Part shown: in pieces, positions 36,524 to 47,386 of the stretch | Layout: each line of letters opens with the position of its first letter | Position numbering within the stretch: the stretch's first letter is position 1 | Assembly (NCBI GenBank): GCA_035487355.1 | Contig: DATHMF010000009.1 | Coordinates: 1 to 64,000 of the forward strand | Length of the DNA stretch: 64,000 nt | DNA from: Terriglobales bacterium | Lineage (GTDB): Bacteria; Acidobacteriota; Terriglobia; Terriglobales; Acidobacteriaceae | Reading direction: 5' to 3' | Made by a program: the position numbers and the translations under genes | Notes under the pieces: generated by a model | What the model was told of the DNA's origin: nothing | Databases searched by the model: none | What the model saw: only the letters and a program-made list of their open reading frames with translations

Positions 36524-37672
36524 CTAAGAGGGCGGAGTTAAACCCATGAGTGTGTCGTTGGGGTAGATGTGGTCCACGTTTTCCGGAGTAATCAACTGGT
36601 GCCGAATAAATACGGCTGGCGGCGTCAGTTTGTGGTCCAGAAGTTGTAAAGCAAGCCGCATCACGCTCGAGCCGTATTTTTCCGGAAAATAAGCAATCGA
36701 ACCGATGAGACGCGTATTGAGTTCACGTAACTCTGCGCGACCTTCGGGTTCGGCGTTGTGGCCAACGATGGCGCATTCGGAGGCGCGTCCGGCCTCCTGA
36801 AAAGCGCGCAGCGCGCCCAGGGCGCTGGAGTCGGTGGCGGCACCGACAAGAATGCGCTTGGATTTCGATTGCCGAAGATGTTTGCGCATGCGATCCTGGC
36901 TGACCCCGAACTGGCCGTCGCCATCAATGTGCAGGATGCGGCAGGAGTCGGGGACGCTCATCACCTCATGAATGCCGGTCAGCATGCCTCGAATTCGTGC
37001 CTGCGGTACTGAACCCGCACGAGAGATTTCCACCAGCACAATCTCATCGGCTGCACCTTGCCAATGCTTGCTAGCCCAGCGGCCCAGATGTCGTCCGCCC
37101 AGGAGGCCTGCTTCATAGTTGTTGGCGCCAAAATAAGTTGCTCCGGGATGTGGGATATCAATAGCGATGATGGGAATATTACACTCCAGATATTTTCTGG
37201 AAATCGCAGGCGCGACTGCCTCATCTGCCTGGAACTCAATCACCAGATCAACTGCTTCCCGAAGCAGGTAATCAGCATTGCGCAGGGCAATCTTGGCGTT
37301 ATAGCGGTTGTTCACCATGATCAATTCAACCTGTGCGCTTTCGGCAGCGCGAACCAGGCTGGCAGCGACCTCGCGCGGGAACGAGGCATCCTGGCCATGC
37401 CCGGCATACCCAATTCGGTAGCGGCGGCCGGGACGCAGATCAGATACCAGCCGGTATTCGTTCACACCTACTTTCTCGATGATGTTGCAGGCGTGCAGCG
37501 TGTAGAGAAGCCGGAAGCACAGCCCCTTGTTGAACCCGGTGCGGGCAACAACATCACGCAATCGCAACACTTCGCCCTTGTAGTGAAAGGCGGCAAGAAC
37601 CTGCGAAGCGTGTATTACCGACTGAACTATATAGCGATCGTGATTTGAAGGATTCACGTTTTTTATTTGCAA
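36524..37672 (-). CDS. Chimeric regulator: IclR-type HTH plus RbsB-like sugar-binding domain
   Basis: 382 residues if it starts at TTG 37672 (GGAG 5 nt upstream); a frame to 37840 exists but would include a likely promoter region. Residues ~10-75 (VQSVIHASQVLAAFHYKGEV, LRLRDVVARTGFNKGLCFRL, LYTLHACNIIEKV..YRLV) match the winged HTH of IclR regulators. The rest (YRIGYAGHGQD...IIAIDIPHPGATYFGANNYE...GHNAEPEG) is a periplasmic-binding-protein fold as in LacI-family effector domains. LacI proteins normally carry a different HTH, so this is an unusual combination. It sits between the rhamnose operon (convergent) and the TonB receptor (divergent), so it probably senses rhamnose or a derivative. Confidence 0.82.
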   Translation of the reverse strand: MQIKNVNPSNHDRYIVQSVIHASQVLAAFHYKGEVLRLRDVVARTGFNKGLCFRLLYTLHACNIIEKVGVNEYRLVSDLRPGRRYRIGYAGHGQDASFPREVAASLVRAAESAQVELIMVNNRYNAKIALRNADYLLREAVDLVIEFQADEAVAPAISRKYLECNIPIIAIDIPHPGATYFGANNYEAGLLGGRHLGRWASKHWQGAADEIVLVEISRAGSVPQARIRGMLTGIHEVMSVPDSCRILHIDGDGQFGVSQDRMRKHLRQSKSKRILVGAATDSSALGALRAFQEAGRASECAIVGHNAEPEGRAELRELNTRLIGSIAYFPEKYGSSVMRLALQLLDHKLTPPAVFIRHQLITPENVDHIYPNDTLMGLTPPS

Positions 37673-38043
37673 TTCCTCTCCAAGAATGCCCGAGCGCGTT
37701 TCGCAGTATATAACAAAATTGCAGGCTGTGTTAAAGCAAGGGGCGCACCTATCAGCAAGATTACATGCATCCAACTCCCTTGTTTGTAGGTACTTATCCA
37801 GCTCAGCGTTCGCCTTATCCTGTTTTGTAGGGCAAAACACAGGCTTATTGGAAGAAAGTGCTTGATTGAACGAAACAGGCGGGTAAATATGCTCACCGCG
37901 CAGTGTTCAGCGGGGGTTTGGGGTGGTTGATTGCTTTTGCGGCCGCTGGGTTCGCAGCACAACTGGCCCTTGGGTTGGAAATGTGGGGATAACAAACCAC
38001 TTTTTCCTGCACCGAAGTTGATTCCGGAGGGGGGAGTCTCGCA
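37673..38043. other. Divergent control region between regulator and TonB receptor
   Basis: No gene recognised. It contains a TATATAAC-type AT patch near 37706-37713 preceded by TTTCGCAG (similar to half of the 23725 palindrome) and the receptor's strong ribosome binding site (GGAGGGGGGAG, 38025-38036). A promoter for each direction is expected here. Confidence 0.5.
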
Positions 38044-41000
38044 ATGTTAAGAGCGTATCGAAGCAAATTGGTTTGTACATGTGTGATGGGTTTGATTCTG
38101 TTGCTGTCCGTCTGGGCCGCAGCCCAAAGCAACCGAGGCGGTATAAGCGGCACGGTTACCGATCAGCATGGTCTGATTGTGGCGGATGCAACCGTAGTGA
38201 TTACCAATGTGGGCACCAACGAAGGGATAAGGCTGCATCTATCGAGCGCCGGTTCATACAGCGCCCAGAACCTGGAGCCGGTTATTTACCGCATCGAGGT
38301 ACAGGCGCGCGGCTTCAAAAAGGAAGTCATTGAGAACGTCAAAGTGGATACCGCAACAACGGCAACCAAGAACGTTGTGCTGCAGCCGGGAGCGACCACT
38401 GAGACGGTTGATGTCACCTCGGACGCGCCGCTGATTGACACCCAATCGGGCACTGTTGGCCAAACCGTTACAGAGCGCCAGATCGCGGACATTCCGCTGA
38501 ACAACCGAAGCGTGCTTGACTTGGCCATCACTGCTCCTACGGTGAATGGAGTCGTTGGCACTGAAGATCCCGGCGTCACCGCGGGGGCACCGGTCCCTGG
38601 TTTCAATTTGAGTTTGGGTGGCGGCCGTCCGGGAAGCTCCGCGATCCTGGCCGATGGGGCCAACAATACGGGCATCGGAATTGCGCGCGAAGTCGTAAGC
38701 TTCACGCCCGAGACGGTGCAGGAGTTCACCGTACAGACCTCGGCCTATTCGGCGGAATACGGCCAGACCGGTGGCGGTGTTATTAACGCGACTACTAAAT
38801 CGGGAACGAATGATCTGCGCGGCACGGCGCTGTGGTATACACGCAACCCCTCGACCAGTGCAAGACAGTTTACGACACAGCTCAATCCTCCTCCCAACAA
38901 TCTGCGCAGCAACCAGGGTTCGCTGACGGTGGGCGGACCGGTGGTGATCCCAAAGCTTTATAACGGCCATGATCGGACTTTCTTCTTCTTTGCCTTCGAA
39001 CCCCGCTGGCGCCAGGACTTCCTGACGGTGGGCTCACTGCTTCCCACTGACGCCATGCGCAACGGGGACTTCACCGGCTTAACGCGCACGACCAGCGGCT
39101 GGCTGCCAAACAGTGTGGCGCAGCAATTTAGTCTCGCGTCGGTCGGGCCTGCCACAATTTTTCGGCAGTTCACTCTCGGAGCCAATGGCCAAATGACGCC
39201 TTTGACCACTCCTGTCCAGTTTGCCACACCTAACGTAATCCCCCAGAACTACTTGGACCCAACGGCGCTCAAGGCGCTGCAGTTCATGCCGCACGCGGGC
39301 GCATATTTCCTGGATGCGAATGGAAACGTAAAGAATTTTCTGGTCCATCGCTTTGTGCAGCAGAATGAAACCCGTTATACAGCCAAGGTAGACCATACCC
39401 TTACCAACTCGAACCATATGAGCTTCCGCTACACGCTGGTTCCGGCGGTAGGCACAACTGGTTTCGGCAGTGACGTGAATGGCAATGGCGGATCCTACAG
39501 CTATTCTCAGCAAGCTGTGATTTCAGATACTCAGACCTTTTCGTCCAGCATAATGAACGAGGTGCGTCTCGACTACACGCGCGGCACATTCAGCAACGAC
39601 TTTTCGCCGCGGTTCAACATCAAGTCAGGCGAAAACCTGGCCACGGAGTTGGGGCTCCCCAGTCTTACCAAGGGTGGAACGCCCCTCTTTCAAGTCAGCA
39701 CGGATGCGAATGGGTTCGACGCCTTTACTAATATCGGTTCTTCGGGATCTACGAACAATTACAACGTTGAAGAGCGATACAACATCGCGGACACGGTTTA
39801 CATGACCCGCGGCAACATGAACTGGAAGTTCGGCATTGATCTGGACCATTCGCTGCTGAATGTGATTCCATTTTTCGGCGCCTCGGGCGGCCGCTGGGAC
39901 TTCAGGACTGCCCAGACCAGCATGGTGTTCGGCTCAACGTCCACGGCCAACGGAGGGAATCCGTTTGCCAGCTTCCTGCTAGGAGTACCCAACCTGGTGT
40001 TGGATCGCCCAGTCCTGATTTCGTACCACTACCGTTGGAACAGCGCCGCTGCATTCATACAGAATGACTGGAAGCTGAAACCCAACCTTACGCTGAATCT
40101 GGGCGTGCGTTACTCCCTGCAACTGCCGCGCGTAGAGAAAAACAATCTGCAGGGCGAGTTCCTGCCGCAGTTGGCACAAAGCTTCGGGCTGACTACACCG
40201 GTCACACTTCCTGGCAGCGGACAAGTGGTTAGCTCCATCATTGTCCCCCCGTTTGCTTACGCCGGACTTGGTGGACGGTCAAAGTACCTCACTCCAATCG
40301 AGCGTTACAACTTCGAACCGCGCATTGGTTTCGCGTGGTCTCCATTCTCAGGAGGGCGAAGCCTTGTGATTCGAGGTGGTTACGGACTTTCTCACGTTCC
40401 TCTTACGGGAAACAACCGGCTACCCAATCCTGATTTTGGCGGGACGGTCAATATATCAACCACGACGACCGGATCAACCGGCGCAGTTGATCCGACCTCT
40501 GCGGTACGATTGTCAAGCAATCCGCCGCTCTTGAATCCTTCGCTTACGCCGCAGACCGCGCTGAACATCCCCACAAACGGGCTGGTTTATCTGGGCAGTT
40601 TGGGTATTCCGGGATTCGCGGTTTCGAATAATTCAAAGATCCCCTATGTGCAGAACTGGAATTTATCCATGACGTGGGAGCCGTTCCGCAATACCATCTT
40701 CCAACTGGGCTATCTCGGCAGCAAAGGAACGCATCTGTTCCTGCCGCAGATTAATTCCAATCCTCGTGACTTCAACCTTATCGAGGCCATGGACACCGCG
40801 ACGCAACTACCTCCCGGTGCTACGAAGACCGGTACTCCGGCAACGCCAGATACCACTATTGTTGATCCACTTGGCCGCAGAGATCTGGCTGGAAATCCGC
40901 TTTCGATACCTCTAGGAAGTCTGGCAAGTGTGTATGGAGGTTTCAATAATCTCTTTACCTATTTTGATTCGGGGGGAAGCAGCATCCTTCATGCCGGCTA

Positions 41001-42078
41001 TGTAAGTATGCAACGGCGAGTGGGCACAGGCCTGACGTTTACCGCCAACTATACCTACGGTAAATCCATTGACAATGCCTCCGACGCCGGTCCTGACAAG
41101 AACGTGCTTACGTCAGGCACGACGCAGGGCGGTGATGTAACCTTTGGAGCGCCGCTTAGCCTTGATCGCTCGGTATCTGCCTACGACGTCAAGAATGCGT
41201 TTAGCGCGACTTACATCTATGACGTCCCGTTCGGGCAGGGCCACAGGTTCCTGACCAATGCGGGGACACTGCTCAATACTCTACTGGGCGGCTGGACTAC
41301 GAGCGGGGTCTTCCGGCTGCAAAGTGAATATCCTTTCTTGCCGACAATCTCAGACGCGAACGGCCTGAACGCTACCCTGACGCACACCGTTCGTCCAGAC
41401 ATTGTTCCCGGCGTGCCGCTGATTAACCCAAATTACAACCGCAACTGCATAGCCAGCAGCGTTTGCGAACCTTACCTCAATCCCGCGGCATTTATGCGTC
41501 CCGTGAAGGGCCAATTGGGGAATGCCTCTCGTACTCTTGATGTCCGTGGACCGATACAGCAATACTTCGACGTCTCGGTGCAGAAGACTTTCAGTCTCGG
41601 CGGCGACGGTAAGCGCAGATTGCAGATCCGCGTGGATGCTGTCAACGTTCTCAATCATCCTATCCTCCAGTTGACTTCCGGTAACTCCGGTCCCGACTTT
41701 ATGGGCGCGCCCAATGAAGGTACTATCAGTGTCGCCTATCCGTCGGGCGTGGCAACCCCCACCAGTCTCACAAACGCAGAATACGCCGCTTGGGCGGCTT
41801 TCAACGGGCAACCGGTGTCAGCAGGTACCTTGAACTCGATTGAAGCGATGGTGGACAGTTTCCGGGCGAACGGTGGCAAGGGCGCGTTGCCACTGGACTT
41901 CTTCCATATTCAGCTTCCCACGGGCTTTGCCACCACAAACGCAAATGCCTTCGACATCAGAACTTTAAACGGGTACAAGCTATGGCGCCTGCGGCAAGCC
42001 TACAACCCCAACTTCGGACAACTTCGTGATCTCGGATTGCCGCGTTACATCCAGTTCGGTATAAAGTTTTATTTCTGA
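38044..42078 (+). CDS. Oar-like TonB-dependent receptor of the rhamnose/pectin locus
   Basis: 1344 residues, start after GGAGGGGGGAG. Signal peptide (membrane segment about residues 10-26, cleavage near AAAQSNRG), carboxypeptidase-regulatory-like domain (GGISGTVTDQHGLIVADA, about 30-120), plug (about 125-250) and a barrel ending in QFGIKFYF. Flanked by the rhamnose regulator and by esterase/glycosidase genes, it is the likely outer-membrane transporter for rhamnogalacturonan-derived oligosaccharides. No SusD-like partner is present, as is usual in Acidobacteriota. The 190-bp gap to the next gene holds a ~26-codon protein-like stretch (ending ALYEKIKNLA at 42183) with no start, possibly a relic. 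Confidence 0.9.
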   Translation: MLRAYRSKLVCTCVMGLILLLSVWAAAQSNRGGISGTVTDQHGLIVADATVVITNVGTNEGIRLHLSSAGSYSAQNLEPVIYRIEVQARGFKKEVIENVKVDTATTATKNVVLQPGATTETVDVTSDAPLIDTQSGTVGQTVTERQIADIPLNNRSVLDLAITAPTVNGVVGTEDPGVTAGAPVPGFNLSLGGGRPGSSAILADGANNTGIGIAREVVSFTPETVQEFTVQTSAYSAEYGQTGGGVINATTKSGTNDLRGTALWYTRNPSTSARQFTTQLNPPPNNLRSNQGSLTVGGPVVIPKLYNGHDRTFFFFAFEPRWRQDFLTVGSLLPTDAMRNGDFTGLTRTTSGWLPNSVAQQFSLASVGPATIFRQFTLGANGQMTPLTTPVQFATPNVIPQNYLDPTALKALQFMPHAGAYFLDANGNVKNFLVHRFVQQNETRYTAKVDHTLTNSNHMSFRYTLVPAVGTTGFGSDVNGNGGSYSYSQQAVISDTQTFSSSIMNEVRLDYTRGTFSNDFSPRFNIKSGENLATELGLPSLTKGGTPLFQVSTDANGFDAFTNIGSSGSTNNYNVEERYNIADTVYMTRGNMNWKFGIDLDHSLLNVIPFFGASGGRWDFRTAQTSMVFGSTSTANGGNPFASFLLGVPNLVLDRPVLISYHYRWNSAAAFIQNDWKLKPNLTLNLGVRYSLQLPRVEKNNLQGEFLPQLAQSFGLTTPVTLPGSGQVVSSIIVPPFAYAGLGGRSKYLTPIERYNFEPRIGFAWSPFSGGRSLVIRGGYGLSHVPLTGNNRLPNPDFGGTVNISTTTTGSTGAVDPTSAVRLSSNPPLLNPSLTPQTALNIPTNGLVYLGSLGIPGFAVSNNSKIPYVQNWNLSMTWEPFRNTIFQLGYLGSKGTHLFLPQINSNPRDFNLIEAMDTATQLPPGATKTGTPATPDTTIVDPLGRRDLAGNPLSIPLGSLASVYGGFNNLFTYFDSGGSSILHAGYVSMQRRVGTGLTFTANYTYGKSIDNASDAGPDKNVLTSGTTQGGDVTFGAPLSLDRSVSAYDVKNAFSATYIYDVPFGQGHRFLTNAGTLLNTLLGGWTTSGVFRLQSEYPFLPTISDANGLNATLTHTVRPDIVPGVPLINPNYNRNCIASSVCEPYLNPAAFMRPVKGQLGNASRTLDVRGPIQQYFDVSVQKTFSLGGDGKRRLQIRVDAVNVLNHPILQLTSGNSGPDFMGAPNEGTISVAYPSGVATPTSLTNAEYAAWAAFNGQPVSAGTLNSIEAMVDSFRANGGKGALPLDFFHIQLPTGFATTNANAFDIRTLNGYKLWRLRQAYNPNFGQLRDLGLPRYIQFGIKFYF

Positions 42079-42269
42079 TCGAAGCAGCATACATTAGCAC
42101 CTTCGTAATTCTTCAGCCGGTGGTGGGATCAAACCCGCCGCTGCCGCTGAACGCGCTTTACGAGAAAATCAAGAACCTGGCTTAAAGTGACATTAAAGCA
42201 TTGTGGATCCTGATTACATATCCGCAGAAATAGCGGAGGTAAGAGTATTTACACGTGGAGGATTTAATA

Positions 42270-43625
42270 GTGCAAACAAGGCGCCTTTCGGTTGTCGCCG
42301 TCGTTGCAATCGCCATGGCCTTGTTCCAGGGAATAGCCCCGAGAACCGCCCTGGCCCAGCCCAGCAAGACAAATTTCAAATTCAGTTTCGGACAGGGAAA
42401 GGCTGAACGGGATTATCTCCAGGTTTTGCCAACCGCCGCCTACGTCAAAGACCGTGGGTACGGTTTTATTGGCGCTTTGCCGGTGCCCGCAAAAGAGCCG
42501 GGTAAAGCGAAGACGCCGCCTGGCAGCTTATGTACTGACGGCAAACCATTTTTGTTTACGGTTGATGTGCCCGAGGGGAATTACAGCGTTTCGGTTACCT
42601 TGGGCGATAAATCGAGCGAATCCACAACCACTCTCAAGATGGAAGCGCGCCGTTTGGTGCTGGAAAAAGTGCATACGGCGTCGGGGAAGTTCGAAACTCG
42701 AAAGTTCACGATCAACGTTCGGCGTAGTCAATTGAACTCGGGCGAGATGGTCAGATTAAAGCGCGACGAGCAATCCAATCTGGATTGGGATGACCAGTTG
42801 ACCTTTGAATTCAACAATACCCATCCGTGTGTTCAAACGCTTGAGATCAGCAAGGCTGATGATGCCATCACCGTTTATATTGCGGGAGACTCTACCGTGA
42901 CCGATCAAGCGAAGGAGCCCTGGGCCGCCTGGGGACAAATGCTGCCCCGGTTCTTTAAGCAGGGTGTCGCCATCGCCAATCACGCTGAATCAGGAGAGTC
43001 TCTGAAGAGCTTCATGGGAGAGCACCGTCTGGAGAAGGTTCTGGAGACGATCAAAGCCGGCGATTATCTGTTCATCCAATTTGCGCATAATGACCAGAAG
43101 CCGGGCTCTTCTCATGTAGATCCATTCACCACTTATAGAGATACTCTCAAGCTCTACATTGATGAAGCACGAAAGCGCAAGGCCATTCCAGTGCTGGTGA
43201 CTTCAATGCACCGCCGAAACTTCGACGCAGACGGAAAGATAGTAAACACGCTCGGAGACTATCCCGAGGCCATGCGCTTGTTAGCCAAAGATGAAAACGT
43301 GCCGCTGATAGACCTGAATGCCATGAGCAAAACATTGTTCGAAGCCATGGGACCGGACGGAACATTGAAGGCTTTTGTGCACTATCCTGCGGGAACTTTT
43401 CCGGGGCAGGAGGCCGAACTTAAAGACAATACCCATTTCAATGCTTACGGAGCCTATGAGCTGGCCAAATGCGTGGTCGAGGGCATCAAAGAGAACAAGC
43501 TTGGTCTTACAAAATACCTAGTTGATGACCTGCGGCCTTTTGATCCCCGCCATCCCGACGCGCTTCCGGACTGGAGTTTGCCGACAAGTCCGATGAGTAC
43601 GGAGGCAAAGCCAGAAGGCAATTGA
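42270..43625 (+). CDS. Rhamnogalacturonan acetylesterase-like SGNH hydrolase (CE12 type)
   Basis: 451 residues from the GTG at 42270, with GGAGG 8 nt upstream (a GTG at 42255 is less well placed). Signal peptide to about residue 32 (TALAQ). An N-terminal galactose-binding-like module (about 35-190, FSFGQGKAERDYLQV) is followed by an SGNH esterase: nucleophile S208 in AGDSTVTD, block II Gly in AESGES, block III AHNDQ, and catalytic D386-x-x-H389 in DNTHFN. CE12 enzymes remove acetyl groups from rhamnogalacturonan-I GalA. First of four closely spaced plus-strand genes (gaps 8, 17 and 43 bp). Confidence 0.88.
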   Translation: MQTRRLSVVAVVAIAMALFQGIAPRTALAQPSKTNFKFSFGQGKAERDYLQVLPTAAYVKDRGYGFIGALPVPAKEPGKAKTPPGSLCTDGKPFLFTVDVPEGNYSVSVTLGDKSSESTTTLKMEARRLVLEKVHTASGKFETRKFTINVRRSQLNSGEMVRLKRDEQSNLDWDDQLTFEFNNTHPCVQTLEISKADDAITVYIAGDSTVTDQAKEPWAAWGQMLPRFFKQGVAIANHAESGESLKSFMGEHRLEKVLETIKAGDYLFIQFAHNDQKPGSSHVDPFTTYRDTLKLYIDEARKRKAIPVLVTSMHRRNFDADGKIVNTLGDYPEAMRLLAKDENVPLIDLNAMSKTLFEAMGPDGTLKAFVHYPAGTFPGQEAELKDNTHFNAYGAYELAKCVVEGIKENKLGLTKYLVDDLRPFDPRHPDALPDWSLPTSPMSTEAKPEGN

Positions 43626-43633
43626 AGAAATAA

Positions 43634-45205
43634 ATGACCTGCATGATGAATTGGAATAAGAAGCTTTCTTGGGCACTAATAATAACGATAACGGTGCTCG
43701 TCTCCGCGGCTTACGCGGATGTCACGCTGCCCGATATCTTGAGTGATGGAATGGTGCTCCAGCGCGACCAGCGTGTACCAGTTTGGGGCAAGGCCGATCC
43801 GGATGAGGCCATTACCGTTAGCTTCGCGGGCCAGGTCAAGAAAACCAAAGCCGACCAAGAAGGCAAATGGCGCGTTGACCTTGATCCCATGCCTGCCAAT
43901 GCAGCCTCCGCCACCATAACAATCACCGGACACAACGTGATCGAATTGAAAAATGTTCTTGTGGGCGAGGTCTGGCTTTGTTCAGGCCAGTCGAACATGC
44001 AGCGCACCTTGCCCGAGACCAATGACGGCGACGCCGCGATTGCGGCCGCCGATCACCCCACCATTCTTCTCTTCGACGTAAGCCGCGAGGTTGCGTTCAA
44101 ACGCAAGACCGGCAAGTTGGGGATGTGGCAGGTGTCTTCGCCAGAGTCAGTCAAGCCATTCTCCGCGGCATGTTATCACTTCGGGGTAGAGTTGCAGAAA
44201 GAGCTGCAGGTTCCTATTGGTTTGATTAATTCGTCATATGGCGGGTCGCAGGCCGAAGCTTGGACACCGGTGGAGTATATTCTGGCATCGGACGATCTTC
44301 GTCCGTGCGTGGAGCGCACCAAAATCTGGGACGAAGAGAGGCCCCGGGTCAAGGCTGAGTTTGATGAAAAGATGAAACAGTGGCGTGATGCGGTCGAGAA
44401 GGCAAAGGCCAACGGCACTCGCGCACCCAACGCGCCGCGCGATCCGGATGCGCTGCGCCCCTACCGCATTGCCGCTTCCATCTACAACGGCATGATTGAG
44501 CCACTCATACCATTCGCCATCCGCGGCGCGATTTGGTATCAGGGAGAATCAAACGAGGACCGTGCGCAACAGTACGGCATCCTCTTGCCCACAATGATTC
44601 GGGCTTGGCGAGAGCGCTGGGGACAGGGAGATTTCCCCTTCGGCATTATCCAGCTTCCGAGCTATCGAGACGTCCGCCCCGAGCCCACCGATGAGCCTTG
44701 GAGCTTTTTGCGTGAGGCACAGCGGCGCACCGCTTTGACAATTCCCAAAAGTGGACTCATTGTAACGATTGATATAGGTGAAGCTCATGACATTCATCCT
44801 AAAAACAAGCTTGAAGTTGGCAAGCGCATGTGCCGATGGGCGCTGGTGGATGTGTATGGCCGCAAGATGGTGAAATCAGGCCCAATGTTTCTCAAGGCAA
44901 AGATAAGTGGGTCGAAGATCATTCTTACGTTTGGCGAAGTGGGGCAAGGATTGAAAATCAAAGATGGCAGCAAACTCGACGAGTTTGCTATCGCCGGGGC
45001 GGACCATCAATGGCATTGGGTCGATGCGACGATTGCTGGAAAAGATCGGGTGGAAGTTCGGTCTCGTCTGGTGCCGCATCCCGAGGCAGTGCGGTATGCG
45101 TTCAACAATAATCCGCAGCATCCTAACCTTACCAACGAAACGGGACTGCCGGCGGCCCCGTTCCGCAGTGATGATTGGCCGGGACCAACGGACGGCAAAC
45201 GCTAA
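43634..45205 (+). CDS. SASA-family sialate O-acetylesterase-like enzyme
   Basis: 523 residues with a signal peptide (ALIITITVLVSAAYA). SASA/SGNH motifs: nucleophile S120 in CSGQSNM, WYQGESN, and catalytic D386-x-H388 in DIHPKNK. In plant-polysaccharide loci such proteins act as broad carbohydrate O-acetylesterases (xylan or pectin) rather than on sialic acid. It starts 8 nt after the upstream esterase stop and is followed by GH31 17 nt later, so it belongs to the same transcription unit. Substrate assignment is by context. Confidence 0.85.
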   Translation: MTCMMNWNKKLSWALIITITVLVSAAYADVTLPDILSDGMVLQRDQRVPVWGKADPDEAITVSFAGQVKKTKADQEGKWRVDLDPMPANAASATITITGHNVIELKNVLVGEVWLCSGQSNMQRTLPETNDGDAAIAAADHPTILLFDVSREVAFKRKTGKLGMWQVSSPESVKPFSAACYHFGVELQKELQVPIGLINSSYGGSQAEAWTPVEYILASDDLRPCVERTKIWDEERPRVKAEFDEKMKQWRDAVEKAKANGTRAPNAPRDPDALRPYRIAASIYNGMIEPLIPFAIRGAIWYQGESNEDRAQQYGILLPTMIRAWRERWGQGDFPFGIIQLPSYRDVRPEPTDEPWSFLREAQRRTALTIPKSGLIVTIDIGEAHDIHPKNKLEVGKRMCRWALVDVYGRKMVKSGPMFLKAKISGSKIILTFGEVGQGLKIKDGSKLDEFAIAGADHQWHWVDATIAGKDRVEVRSRLVPHPEAVRYAFNNNPQHPNLTNETGLPAAPFRSDDWPGPTDGKR

Positions 45206-45222
45206 CAGTGCTCAGGAGAAGA

Positions 45223-47343
45223 ATGATGATCAGAGAAAGTTTGGCAGCTTTGCTGCTGGTTTTGTTTTCGTCAACCGTTGGTTTTGGCCAGCAAGCTGCG
45301 TCCTCTCAGACTGGAGACGGCGAGGCTGCTTTGGTTTTGCCACAGGATCAAGGCGGTGGAAAACGCGCCTTCCGGCTCGACGGATTTTTCTATGAGACCA
45401 CCGAGGGACGCACAACCTTCCCCGCGCAAATTACTGGTAAGGAGCGAAGCCTTCAGAGCAAAGGATTCGAAAACCAAGCCAAGATGGCTGACGGCCGCAC
45501 GGTGAATATCTCGGTCAAACGGGAAGGCCACAATTTCATCATTCGCTTGGGTGCTCAGCCTGACTCCGGCATTACCAAATGGGGCTTTGCCGTGGCTTCG
45601 ACGCAGGAAGAATACTACACCGGGCTCATGGAACGTGTAGTGGACGGGCCGCAACAGGCTTCATGGGCGCCTGGCCTGAAGCAGGCCATGGATCTACGCG
45701 GGCAAACCATTGAGATGATCCTCAAGCCCACTACCTCTATATATGCTCCATTCTATGTTTCATCCCGTGGCTATGGTTTATTTGTAAAGAGCCTGTGGCC
45801 GGGTCGTGTTGATTTCGCCGCGAGCGATCCCCAGCGGGTCAAGATTGAATTTGAAGGTCCAAGTCTCGAATTCAAAGTGTATATCTCTGATGACCCCATG
45901 GAACTGGTACGTGAGCATGCGCTCGATGCCGGCCCGCCCTTCCTGCCTCCTAAGTGGATGTACACGCCTTGGCGATGGCGTGACGAGCACACGCAGTTGT
46001 CGGAGTACTATGACGGCACGCCAGTGACGGGTCCGTTCAACTCCCAGGTCATGGAAGATGTGCTGATGATGCAAGCCTTCGGCATTCCCGACGGTGTTTA
46101 CTGGATTGACCGTCCGTGGGGGCCAGGGCCATTGGGATACGACGATTTTGAAATTGATGCCAAGCGTCTGCCCAATTTTCCTGAGACGATCCGCTGGGTC
46201 AATGAAAAACATATGCAAATGATGATGTGGATCGGCCCGTTCTTCCAGGGCAACATGGCGAAAGAAGCCATGGCGAAAGGCTATACCTTGCCCGGCCAGA
46301 AGCCGACACGAAATAACTATCCACTGGCGGATTTGACCAATCCGGCGGCAAAGAAGTATTGGCAAGATGGTGTGGCGAAGTTGCTTAAGCTGGGAGTCGT
46401 TGGATTTAAGATGGATCGTGCTGAAGAGGACATCCCAGACGGCGGTCCTTACAACGTTTTTGATGGCCGCTCGCTCCGCGAAAACCGCAATGCTTATCCC
46501 GTCATGTACCTCAAGGCGACATATGATGTGACAAAAAAATATCGCGAGGATGATGATTTCGTCCTCATGCCTCGTGCCGCCTACACCGGCAGTTCACCCT
46601 ACGGAGTGTTCTGGGCTGGTGACATTACCGGCACCCAGGAAGGCCTGCGGGCGGCGATCATCGCCGTGCAGCGTTCTGCTGTGATGGGCTATCCCAACTG
46701 GGGTTCCGATACCTGCGGTTATACCAATAAGGCAATTGACCAGGAAGTCTGCGGACGCTGGCTGGCCTTCAGCAGCTTTACCCCGATCATGGAGGTCGGT
46801 CCAACCCAGAACGTTGGATTCTGGAACCTGCCACGTGATCCGAGTTACGACCCTGTACTGATCGCGCTCTGGCGGCTTTACGGAAGGGTGCATGTGCGCC
46901 TGGCTGACTACAGTTACAAGAGCGCTCGGACCGCGCATGACACAGGTACACCAATCGTGCGCCCGGTTTTTCTGGTTGATCCTAAGGCTTCACAGGCGTG
47001 GGCGAACTGGCATACGTATCTTTATGGGCCAGATTTGCTTGTCTCCCCAATATGGGAAAAGGGAAGGCGCACCCAGGAAGTCTACCTGCCCGCTGGTGAG
47101 CGATGGCGTTATGCCTGGCGGCCAGACAAGATTTACCAGGGTGGCCAGACGGTCACCGTTGATGCGGAACTCTACCAGATTCCGCTGTTCATTCGTGTGG
47201 GTTCGAGCGTTGACCTGGGCGACCTGAATCAGGAATATCAGGAATCACTCGCGATTGCCCAGAAGAAGCCGGACTTGAAGGCATTAGATGCAGAAGTAAG
47301 TGAGTGGTTCGCGAAGAACAAGCAGGGGACAGCGAAGAAATGA
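45223..47343 (+). CDS. Secreted GH31 alpha-glycosidase (xylosidase/glucosidase type)
   Basis: 706 residues from ATG 45223 (CAGGAG upstream; ATG 45226 is equally possible). Signal peptide [18 protein letters not shown]31 features: N-terminal beta-sandwich, barrel with [10 protein letters not shown], nucleophile D398 in [10 protein letters not shown], acid/base D496 in GSDTCGY, and the C-terminal beta domain (YLPAGERW). Family members remove alpha-xylose, alpha-glucose or alpha-galactose. A side-chain role in pectin or xyloglucan breakdown is likely; the exact substrate cannot be read from sequence. Co-transcribed with the esterases and GH106. Confidence 0.88.
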   Translation: MMIRESLAALLLVLFSSTVGFGQQAASSQTGDGEAALVLPQDQGGGKRAFRLDGFFYETTEGRTTFPAQITGKERSLQSKGFENQAKMADGRTVNISVKREGHNFIIRLGAQPDSGITKWGFAVASTQEEYYTGLMERVVDGPQQASWAPGLKQAMDLRGQTIEMILKPTTSIYAPFYVSSRGYGLFVKSLWPGRVDFAASDPQRVKIEFEGPSLEFKVYISDDPMELVREHALDAGPPFLPPKWMYTPWRWRDEHTQLSEYYDGTPVTGPFNSQVMEDVLMMQAFGIPDGVYWIDRPWGPGPLGYDDFEIDAKRLPNFPETIRWVNEKHMQMMMWIGPFFQGNMAKEAMAKGYTLPGQKPTRNNYPLADLTNPAAKKYWQDGVAKLLKLGVVGFKMDRAEEDIPDGGPYNVFDGRSLRENRNAYPVMYLKATYDVTKKYREDDDFVLMPRAAYTGSSPYGVFWAGDITGTQEGLRAAIIAVQRSAVMGYPNWGSDTCGYTNKAIDQEVCGRWLAFSSFTPIMEVGPTQNVGFWNLPRDPSYDPVLIALWRLYGRVHVRLADYSYKSARTAHDTGTPIVRPVFLVDPKASQAWANWHTYLYGPDLLVSPIWEKGRRTQEVYLPAGERWRYAWRPDKIYQGGQTVTVDAELYQIPLFIRVGSSVDLGDLNQEYQESLAIAQKKPDLKALDAEVSEWFAKNKQGTAKK

Positions 47344-47386
47344 AGATGGCCGGCGTGAAACCCTGCAGACTCGGGAAGATGCATCA

